Shown piece by piece: positions 1 through 6,307 of a stretch of DNA of 7,857 bases (within the stretch, counting starts at the first letter, position 1; each line of letters begins with the position of its first letter). Source of the stretch: JAICWP01 sp035252015 (lineage in GTDB: Bacteria; Acidobacteriota; Terriglobia; Terriglobales; Acidobacteriaceae); NCBI GenBank assembly GCA_035252015.1, contig DATFDP010000004.1, positions 1-7,857 of the forward strand. The letters run 5' to 3'. Below the pieces are notes generated by a model. The model made no database searches. It saw only the letters and a program-made list of their open reading frames with translations, and was not told the origin of the DNA. The position numbers and the translations under genes are program-made.

Positions 1-208
1 CGCGGTAGCCATGATGTCGCCGCCCCGCCCCTGGGCGCCACAACCCGAGCGCGGACGCAAACCGTTTCTTGATCCTGTGCACCCGTGCAACATTTCTCCC
101 ACTGACATCGACCACCTGGTTTCCGACCTGAACCATAGAACCAATCGAGGCAAGATCAGCCTCACGTAATCTTTCACCGCACACAACTTTTGCTTTTCGC
201 CGAGTTTA
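1..208. other. Left edge without a convincing gene; two weak overlapping frames
   Basis: Two frames stay open here and neither is recognised. On the + strand, codons from base 2 run to a TAA at 167-169 and would be the C-terminal end of an upstream gene. On the - strand, a frame bounded upstream by a stop at 206-208 stays open to base 1, with a possible GTG at 184-182 or ATG at 136-134. Its product contains VGNQVVDVSGRNVARVHRI, which faintly resembles a PRC-barrel-type beta strand pattern. No good Shine-Dalgarno sequence precedes either - strand start, and third-position GC does not clearly favour one strand. Flanking sequence is needed to decide. Confidence 0.2.
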
Positions 209-245
209 TTGTTCTCTGGAATCTGAGAGCACCTGGAGCCGTCTG

Positions 246-1658
246 ATGCCCGCCACTCGCAAAGCATTGGCACTGCTGGGCCCTGTGTTGCTGATATTCA
301 CTGTTGCGCCGGCCGCGAAGGATGAAACCAAGCCGGCCCCTATGGCCCAGAACAAACAGATCATTCACGCGCTGAACCGATTTACGTTTGGCGTCAGGCC
401 GGGGGACGTCGAGCGTGCGCGCGCCATGGGGCTGGACAACTGGTTCGAGCAGCAGCTCCATCCCGAACGCATCAATGATGACGCGCTCGAAGGCCGCCTT
501 GCTCCGCTGCGTACGATCAAGATGAGCCCGAAGCAAATGGTGGAGAACTTCCCGCCGCCGCAGGCACTCAAAGGCATTGAGAATGGCCGGCAGCCGATGC
601 CGCGCGATCCTGCCAAACGCGCCATCTATGAATCGCGCATCGCTGCCTATGAGGCGCGACAGCAGAAAAAACAAGAGACAGCGAATGACGGCGCGGAAAT
701 GAAAGCCGCAGATAAAACAAGCCCACCAGCCAACTTGAAGCTGGACGCAAACGATGCCGCGATGAGTGATGGCCAGCCCAAGGCGCAGCAGCAGAATGAG
801 GAAGAGGCGATGTATGCCGATCTGGGCGAAGACGCTCTGCTCCAACTCCAGCCGGACGACCGCTACAAGAAAATTCTCAAGATGAATTCCAGCGAACTGC
901 TGGATCTGTCCAGAACCTATCGCGGACAGCGCTTATTCAAACTCACCGACGGCATGGGCCCGGAGCATCAGGAAACCGTGGAGGCCATCGTTAACCCAAA
1001 TCTGGTCGTGGTGGGAGAAGTCTCGCAGGCCAAGCTGCTGCGCGACATCTACAGCCAGCGCCAGCTTGAAGAGGTGATGACCGACTTCTGGTACAACCAC
1101 TTCAACGTTTTCGTCGGCAAAGGCCTCGACCGCTACATGGTGGCCAATTATGAGCTCGATGTGATCCGCCCGCGTGCGCTGGGAAAATTCAAAGATCTGC
1201 TGGTGGCCACAGCCAAAAGCCCTGCCATGCTGTTCTACCTTGACAACTGGCAGAGCGTGGGCCCGGACTCCGATCTGGCTATCTATGGTCCGCGTGCGAA
1301 CCTGCGTCCGCGGAGGCGTCTTGCTGCCCGGCCGCGTCAGCAGGCCAGGAAGCGCCCAACTGGACTGAATGAAAACTACGCCCGCGAAATCATGGAGCTG
1401 CACACTCTCGGCGTGGACGGCGGCTACACGCAGAAGGACGTCACGGAACTTGCGAAGATACTGACTGGCTGGGGCATTGAGAAGCCGCAGCAGGGCGGAG
1501 AGTTCAGGTTCCGGCAGATCGCGCATGAGCCGGGAACCAAGTACTTCCTCGGGCACAAGATTAAAGAAATTCCCCCGGGTGCGCTGTCTCCGCCGGGACA
1601 GCGCGCCCGCTCCGGCGGCGCTCTTGGAAAATCGAAAGTTCATGGTACGTTTCCCTGA
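246..1658 (+). pseudogene. DUF1800 family secreted protein, 3'-truncated
   Basis: The reading frame gives 470 residues. The ATG at 246 is supported by GGAG at 235-238, seven bases upstream. Residues 1-24 form a signal-peptide-like start with a hydrophobic stretch around 8-22. The family signature is clear: an N-terminal HALNRFTFGVRPGDVERA motif, then DFWYNHFNVF, and GLNENYAREIMELHTLGVDGG (starting at residue 373) followed by YTQKDVTELAKILTGW. Residues about 110-195 are a low-complexity Gln/Lys/Ala-rich insert, and 350-370 is an arginine-rich linker. After GHKIKEI (436-442) the family resemblance stops. The last 28 residues are Pro/Gly/Arg-rich and unlike DUF1800, and the C-terminal portion that normally follows (on the order of 100-200 residues) is absent from all three forward frames before the next gene. 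DUF1800 genes often precede a DUF1501 gene; none is here. The family's function is poorly known; it is thought to be exported. I infer a gene broken by deletion or by an assembly join; a functional short form is less likely. Confidence 0.8.
1576..1609. other. GC-rich hairpin at the DUF1800 break
   Basis: Bases 1576-1588 pair with 1597-1609 as a 13-bp stem with one G-T (G-U) pair. Its core, GCGCTGTC with GACAGCGC, is perfect over 8 bp. The loop is 8 bases. The loop bases 1590-1596 (CCGCCGG) are also an exact complement of 1612-1618 (CCGGCGG). No T-tract follows, so it is not an ordinary intrinsic terminator. It sits exactly where the DUF1800 coding sequence stops resembling its family. Confidence 0.6.
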
Positions 1659-1685
1659 TTGCCAAAGCCTTGGTTTTTGAGTTGA

Positions 1686-2933
1686 ATGAGAGCTACTGCG
1701 CACTTCCAATTCATGCTGAAGACCGCACTCCAAGAGGGTCTGGTGTTTGTGCTGTGCCTCATCGTGCCGCCGCTCATCACGGTGCAGGGGCAGGCGGCAA
1801 CGGCGCCAGCCCAGGCCTCACTGAACTCGCTGGCCACTGATTTCGTGCATGAGATGATCGCGCGCGCGGGACTACCGCACGCAGCCAGCGTGAGCTTCCA
1901 GAACATTTCTGTGCTGCCGCCGGACCTGCAGGAATCGGTGCAGAACGCCATCTTCACGGCGCTGCGCAATGCCGGCATTCAGATGGAGAACGCCGGCCCC
2001 TCGCCGGCCCGCATCGAGATCACGTTTTCAGAAGACTGGCAGGGATACGTCTGGATTGCCTCCATCCAACAAGGAAACAACAGGAAAGTTGTCATGCAAA
2101 AAGTGGCGCGCCCAGAACACGTGACCGCCACACGAGCGCCCATGCTGACCATCCGCAAGAGCACGGTGTGGCTGCAGGCGTCACCGATTCTCGACTTCTT
2201 CCAGGACGGCCACACGCTGGCGCTACTGGAACCTGACCAGGTGTCGGTTTATACCAGCGACTCGGGACAGTGGCGCCTTCGCTACGTGCTGGGCATCACG
2301 CATGCGCAACCCTGGCCCCGCGACCTGCGGGGACGATTGGTGATGAATGGCTCGCAGGTTAATGTGTTTTTGCCCGGCACGCGATGCAGCGGAAGCACGT
2401 CGCCGCCCACGCTCGACTGCCATGCCGGCGATGATCCCTGGCCGGTGGACCAGGGCGGCGTGGTCGGGTTCTACAGCCCGCGCAGAAATTTCTTCACCGG
2501 GCTTCTGGCCGGGCCGAGCGCCGGCGCGTCCGTGGTGCCGTTTTTTTCGGCTGCGGCATGGCAGACAGGCGACACGCATCAATGGCTCTTCAGCGGGACC
2601 GACGGACGCACGCGGCTGTATCAATATGACCTTTCTGCCCCTGCCGCGGTCTTCAACGGCTGGGGCAGCAACATGGCGGCGGTGCATTCAAGCTGCGGCT
2701 CAGGATGGCAGGCCCTGGTGAGCGCGCCCACCGATTCCGTGCGGCCGGATTCGGTGCAGGCCGTGGAGGTTCTGGGCCGTGAAGCGCTGCCGGTGAGCGC
2801 GCCAATTGATCTCGCAGGCCCGGTGCAGGCTCTTTGGGCCGCGGGCAAGAACGGCGATGCGGTGAACGGCGTGCTGCAGTCGCCGACAGGACAATATGAG
2901 GCTTTCACGCTTACGGTCAATTGCAGCCGCTAG
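1686..2933 (+). CDS. Secreted protein of unknown function
   Basis: The protein is 415 residues and I cannot assign it to a named family. From the ATG at 1686 the start has a hydrophobic segment (about 18-33) ending in VQGQA, consistent with signal peptidase I cleavage near residue 37. A second in-frame ATG at 1713 (residue 10) would give a more compact signal peptide; neither start has a strong ribosome-binding site, only GAG at 1679-1681. The mature part is rich in Gly, Ser, Trp and predicted beta-strand segments. Patterns such as GVVGFYSPRRNFFTGL, SGTDGRTRLYQYDL and WGSN (326-329) recall beta-propeller blades, but this is an impression only. Four cysteines in the mature region (234, 245, 337, 413) could form two disulfides, which fits export. 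Its end overlaps the next gene by 38 bases, so the two are likely co-translated. It may be a partner of the binding protein that follows. Confidence 0.8.
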   Translation: MRATAHFQFMLKTALQEGLVFVLCLIVPPLITVQGQAATAPAQASLNSLATDFVHEMIARAGLPHAASVSFQNISVLPPDLQESVQNAIFTALRNAGIQMENAGPSPARIEITFSEDWQGYVWIASIQQGNNRKVVMQKVARPEHVTATRAPMLTIRKSTVWLQASPILDFFQDGHTLALLEPDQVSVYTSDSGQWRLRYVLGITHAQPWPRDLRGRLVMNGSQVNVFLPGTRCSGSTSPPTLDCHAGDDPWPVDQGGVVGFYSPRRNFFTGLLAGPSAGASVVPFFSAAAWQTGDTHQWLFSGTDGRTRLYQYDLSAPAAVFNGWGSNMAAVHSSCGSGWQALVSAPTDSVRPDSVQAVEVLGREALPVSAPIDLAGPVQALWAAGKNGDAVNGVLQSPTGQYEAFTLTVNCSR

Positions 2934-4344
2934 TTTGCTGCTCGCGCTGGCAACGGCGGCGGTCGCGAGTTCGCGTCCCCGCTACGGCGGGACCGTGCGC
3001 ATCCTTCTGCATGAGCGTTTCAACTCGCTTGACCCGCTGGGCGACGATGATCATCCTGCGGCGCGCGACCGGATTGCCGGTCTGCTCTTCGATACCCTCA
3101 CGGCGACAGACACACAGGGGAACGTTCACCCGCGGCTCGCCTCTTCATGGCGGTCTGAATCGGGGGATCGTATCTGGTATTTCAATCTGCGCCTCGCAAA
3201 TTTTCAGGATGGCACTGTCGTGACGGCGCCGGACGTTGTCGCCAGTCTCACGCGCAAAAGCCAGGGATGGCAGGTCAGGGCTGTTGATCAGCAGACGGTC
3301 AGAATCGAAGTGCCGGTGCCGCTTCCGCATATGCCTGACCTGCTGGCCCTGAGCCGGTTTTCCATTGTCAAGCGCACCTCTGACAATACGCTGATCGGCA
3401 GCGGGCCGTATAAGGTGAGCGAGTGGCAGGCAGGCGAACGACTTGTGCTCTCCGCTAACGATGATTACTGGGGCGGGCGCCCATACCCTGACAGCATTGA
3501 ATTTCAGCTGGGCGCATCTCTTCGCGACCAGTTGCTGCAACGCCAATTGGGGCAGTACTCGGCCGCCGACCTCACCGTGGATCAGTTGCGGTCTCTGGAG
3601 GAAACCAAGCAGAACATTGAGCTTTCGCGCGCCAGCGATCTTCTGGTGCTTGTTTTTCTTCAGCCCGATGCTGCACCAGGAGGCGGCAAGCCCGGCAGAA
3701 CCCCAGTTGATCCCAGAGTGCGAGAAGCGCTGGCTGAAGCCATTAATCGCGCGGCGATCAACAATGTGATTCTGCAAAAGCGGGGCACCCCGGCATCGGG
3801 CATCCTCCCGCAATGGCTGACCGGATATGAGTTTCTCTTCCCCGGGGCCATGAATCTGGAACGGGCCAAAGAGCTGCACGCCGAAGCTGCAGGGCTGGTC
3901 ATCATTAAGCCCATTGCCCTGGCCTATGACTTTTCCGATCCTGTGGCCAAACTGGTGGCGGAGCGCATCGCCGTGGACGCGCGCGAAGCTGGGATTGTGG
4001 TTCAGCCGTTCGGCGAACCGCATGTCGCGAACAAATCCGCGCGCAATGGAATGAATGCGGATGCCGTGCTCCTGCGCGTTCCCGTCGAATCGGTGCAGCC
4101 GGCAGTCGCATTGGCCGCTGCGCTTGACGATATGGGCATGGGAGATCCAACTTCCGCTCCGTTGACTGCCACTCGTCTCGAAGATGTGTTTGAATTGGAA
4201 AGCAGAGCGCTGGCGGACTTCCGTGTGATTCCAGTGGCGCACGTTTCTGAGGCGGTGTGGCTGAACAGTAATGTTCACAACTGGCTGGAAGGCCCCACGG
4301 GACGGTGGATCCTCGACCAGCTCTGGACAGAAGGAGGAAGATAA
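2896..4344 (+). CDS. Periplasmic solute-binding protein, SBP_bac_5 (peptide/nickel type) family
   Basis: The protein is 482 residues. The ATG at 2896 follows AGGA at 2888-2891. Residues 1-24 are a classic signal peptide with twin basic residues, a Leu/Ala core and an AVA cleavage site; there is no lipobox cysteine, so it should be soluble in the periplasm. Family marks are YGGTVRILL at the mature N-terminus, FNSLDPL, a DTLTATD segment, GSGPYKVSEW (168-177), NDDYWGGRPYPDSIEF (188-203), and DPRVREALAEAINR in the second lobe. At 482 residues it is somewhat shorter than the usual 500-600 but both lobes seem present. Members bind oligopeptides, nickel or other small ligands for ABC importers; the ligand cannot be told here. 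No permease or ATPase gene lies in the window, and the gene runs directly into a sensor kinase gene, so I infer a ligand-sensing rather than a pure transport role. Its first 38 bases overlap the preceding gene. Confidence 0.9.
   Translation: MRLSRLRSIAAASLLLALATAAVASSRPRYGGTVRILLHERFNSLDPLGDDDHPAARDRIAGLLFDTLTATDTQGNVHPRLASSWRSESGDRIWYFNLRLANFQDGTVVTAPDVVASLTRKSQGWQVRAVDQQTVRIEVPVPLPHMPDLLALSRFSIVKRTSDNTLIGSGPYKVSEWQAGERLVLSANDDYWGGRPYPDSIEFQLGASLRDQLLQRQLGQYSAADLTVDQLRSLEETKQNIELSRASDLLVLVFLQPDAAPGGGKPGRTPVDPRVREALAEAINRAAINNVILQKRGTPASGILPQWLTGYEFLFPGAMNLERAKELHAEAAGLVIIKPIALAYDFSDPVAKLVAERIAVDAREAGIVVQPFGEPHVANKSARNGMNADAVLLRVPVESVQPAVALAAALDDMGMGDPTSAPLTATRLEDVFELESRALADFRVIPVAHVSEAVWLNSNVHNWLEGPTGRWILDQLWTEGGR
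4332..4337 (+). promoter_or_regulatory. Shine-Dalgarno AGGAGG for the kinase gene
   Basis: A perfect AGGAGG lies within the last codons of the binding-protein gene, ten bases before the GTG at 4348. It decides that GTG as the kinase start and suggests translational coupling between the two genes. Confidence 0.85.
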
Positions 4345-4347
4345 GGC

Positions 4348-6162
4348 GTGTCGCTCAAAACCAAACTGCTGCTGCTGATCACGCTGGCGATTGCCGGCAC
4401 GGTCGGAACGGTGGCGTTTCTCATAGAAGAGCGCGCGCACGAAGCCTTCCGCAAGATCGAACAGGAGCGCACGGCCACGCTGGTGGACCAATTCCATCGT
4501 GAGTTCCAGCATGAAGGGGACGAGATCATCCGTGGCGTGGAGAGTATCGCCAACTCGGATTCCATGCTGCGTAGCGCTATTGAGCTCACCAACGGCGCGG
4601 ACGTGGGCCCGTACATGAACGCAGCCCAGAGTTACGCCCAGGCACAGCAACTAGACTTCCTCGACCTGATTGCGCCGGATGGCACCATCATTTCCTCTGC
4701 GCACTGGCCGGCCCGCTTCGGGTATAAGGAAAGATGGTTTTTAGACCGCGCAGGTCCTCAGCCCAGGGAAGCTTTCCTGCGCCATGTCGACACACCGCAA
4801 GGAAGTGTGCTGGCCTTGTTGTGCCTGCGTCCGGTGAAGACGCACGGCGCCGACTATTACCTGATTGGTGGACGAAAACTGGATTCGGTGGTCCAGAGCT
4901 TGACTCCGCCCGCAGGCTTGCGCGTATCGATCTACAGCAACCCCGAACAAGGCCAGGGCGAAATCATCGGACCGGCGAAAGATAACTTGCCGCTCGAGAA
5001 GCTGATGCCGTTGGTGCAACTAGCCATGCAGCAGCATGACGCGTCTAAGACGATTGATTGGGGACCCGGACTGCCGCAGGAGGAAATTGTCCACGCCATA
5101 GCGCTGCCCGGGTATTCGGCCGACCGCGTACCGGCGGTATTGCTGGTGGGCAACTCGCTGCAGCAGGAGTTGACACTGGAGAAGCGCATCCGCGACATCA
5201 GCCTCATGATCGCGGGGCTGGGTATCTTCATTGCCGTGCTGATCAGCGCAATCCTTACGGCGCGAATGAGCCGACCGATTCGCGATCTGGCGGATGCGGC
5301 AGCCGAAGTCGGCCATGGCAACTGGGGCGTTCGGGTGGAGTCTTCATCAAAAGATGAAGTCGGGCAACTGGCCAAAGCGTTCAACCAGATGACGGAAGAG
5401 CTGATGGCGCAACGCGAGCGTCTGGTGCAGACGGAACGCGTGGCTGCGTGGCGCGAACTGGCCCGCCGCCTGGCCCACGAGCTCAAAAATCCTCTGTTCC
5501 CGCTGCAAATCACGGTTGAGAACCTGCTGCGCGCGCGGGAGAACACCCCGGAACAATTTGATGAGGTCTTTCGCGAGAGCACGGCCACCTTGCTGGCCGA
5601 GATCGCCAATCTGAAGAACATCGTCGGGCGCTTCAGTGATTTTTCCAAGATGCCGGCGCCACAATTTCAGTCGGTTGACCTGAATGAGATCGTGCGCGGA
5701 GTAGTCCAGCTCTTTCAAGGGCAGCTTACACAGGGCGCGCGCAAGATTGACCCTGAGCTGCAGCTTGGGCAGGCGCCGCTGGTCAAGGCCGATCCGGTTC
5801 TCTTGCGCCGGGTGATCGAGAACCTGGTGCTGAATGCCATTGACGCCATGCCGGAGGGCGGCAAGCTGACCTTCCGCACGTCAAAGGATGACAAGTTCGC
5901 CATTTTCGAGCTTGCTGATACCGGGAAAGGACTCACACCCGAGGAGTGCGAACGGATCTTTACGCCCTATTACACGAGCAAGCAGCACGGCACGGGCCTG
6001 GGCCTGGCAATTGCGCAATCAGTGGTGAGCGATCACCAAGGGCGCATCAGCGTGACCAGCAGGAAAAATCAGGGAACGACGTTTCATGTGGAGCTGCCGA
6101 TGGTTGCGAGTGATGGCTCTTCGAGTGAAAAAAAAAGTAAAGCGGCAGCGAGCGCAAGTTAA
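4348..6162 (+). CDS. Membrane sensor histidine kinase, NtrY-like
   Basis: The protein is 604 residues and starts at GTG 4348, three bases after the preceding stop. Order of parts: first membrane segment (about 6-25); periplasmic sensor region of about 245 residues (to about 283) with a Cache-like pattern (FLDLIAPDGTIISSAHWP and YYLIGGRKLDSVVQSL); second membrane segment (285-304); HAMP linker (about 303-356, with the typical SRPIRDLADAAAEV); a short coiled coil; dimerisation domain with the phosphoacceptor His377 in ELARRLAHELKNPLFPLQ; and an ATPase domain with N box Asn496 (ENLVLNAIDAMPEGG), G1 Asp524 (DTGKG) and G2 548-552 (GTGLG). All catalytic residues are present. The AWRELARRLAHELKNP H-box is the NtrY type; unlike some NtrY proteins it has no PAS domain between HAMP and His. 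It should autophosphorylate on ligand or signal sensed outside the membrane and pass phosphate to the regulator downstream. The tail after residue 590 is a Ser/Lys/Ala-rich stretch encoded around a run of nine A's. Confidence 0.95.
   Translation: MSLKTKLLLLITLAIAGTVGTVAFLIEERAHEAFRKIEQERTATLVDQFHREFQHEGDEIIRGVESIANSDSMLRSAIELTNGADVGPYMNAAQSYAQAQQLDFLDLIAPDGTIISSAHWPARFGYKERWFLDRAGPQPREAFLRHVDTPQGSVLALLCLRPVKTHGADYYLIGGRKLDSVVQSLTPPAGLRVSIYSNPEQGQGEIIGPAKDNLPLEKLMPLVQLAMQQHDASKTIDWGPGLPQEEIVHAIALPGYSADRVPAVLLVGNSLQQELTLEKRIRDISLMIAGLGIFIAVLISAILTARMSRPIRDLADAAAEVGHGNWGVRVESSSKDEVGQLAKAFNQMTEELMAQRERLVQTERVAAWRELARRLAHELKNPLFPLQITVENLLRARENTPEQFDEVFRESTATLLAEIANLKNIVGRFSDFSKMPAPQFQSVDLNEIVRGVVQLFQGQLTQGARKIDPELQLGQAPLVKADPVLLRRVIENLVLNAIDAMPEGGKLTFRTSKDDKFAIFELADTGKGLTPEECERIFTPYYTSKQHGTGLGLAIAQSVVSDHQGRISVTSRKNQGTTFHVELPMVASDGSSSEKKSKAAASAS
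6128..6136 (+). other. Run of nine A's near the kinase 3' end
   Basis: The homopolymer encodes part of the SEKKSK tail. Slippage by one base would replace the final AAASAS tail with a different basic tail ending at a TAA at 6178-6180. It lies outside the catalytic domain, so either form could be functional. Confidence 0.7.
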
Positions 6163-6180
6163 CGATGTGCATGAGCTCTA

Positions 6181-6302
6181 AGCCGTTAGCCTTTAGCACT
6201 TAGCCTTTAGCCAACATGCTAAACCCACGCTTCCGAAGGACCGCAGATAACGTGGTCCTCCTTTGCCCGACGCTAAAGGCTAATGGCTAAGTGCTAACCG
6301 CT
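6181..6302. repeat. Two-tier inverted repeat with heptad TTAGC/GCTAA arms
   Basis: The left arm 6181-6212 and right arm 6271-6302 are inverted copies matching at 26 of 32 positions by hand alignment. Each arm is made of four five-base cores spaced exactly seven bases apart: TTAGC at 6186, 6193, 6200 and 6207, and GCTAA at 6272, 6279, 6286 and 6293. One more GCTAA lies in the spacer at 6218. The 58-base spacer holds a second hairpin. The element starts 18 bases after the kinase stop and ends five bases before the regulator ATG. In RNA it would form a long interrupted stem; in DNA a possible cruciform. It could be a REP- or MITE-like dispersed palindrome, an mRNA processing or attenuation structure, or a set of protein-binding sites. 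The sequence alone does not choose between these. Confidence 0.85.
6237..6259. other. Inner hairpin inside the inverted-repeat spacer
   Basis: AGGACCGC (6237-6244) pairs with GTGGTCCT (6252-6259), eight base pairs including one G-U, around a seven-base loop. It crowns the larger palindrome and gives it a nested, two-level structure. Confidence 0.65.
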
Positions 6303-6307
6303 TGTTT

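Noticed and set aside
185..215. Possible -35/-10 promoter (TTGCTT with TTTATT) before the DUF1800 gene
   Set aside because: The spacing between the candidate boxes is about 9 bases, far from the usual 16-18.
174..845. 223-codon - strand frame opposite the DUF1800 start
   Set aside because: Composition is that of a shadow frame (Arg/His-rich), and it is fully opposite a recognised family sequence on the + strand.
933..1733. 266-codon - strand frame opposite the DUF1800 3' half
   Set aside because: It overlies the conserved DUF1800 core and has no family resemblance; it is explained by GC-rich antisense openness.
3145..4650. 501-codon open frame on the - strand opposite the binding protein and kinase genes
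   Set aside because: Its product is rich in His, Arg and Gln in the way typical of antisense frames in GC-rich DNA, has no recognisable domain, and lies across two well-supported genes.
6254..6266. Possible sigma-54 promoter in the kinase-regulator gap (GG at 6254-6255, GC at 6265-6266)
   Set aside because: Spacing between GG and GC is nine bases rather than the required ten, and the GG half overlaps the inner hairpin stem, so it is better explained as part of the palindrome.
6181..6302. CRISPR array or simple rho-independent terminator as explanation of the repeats
   Set aside because: The units are only seven bases with no spacers, and there is no GC-rich stem followed by a T-run, so neither label fits.
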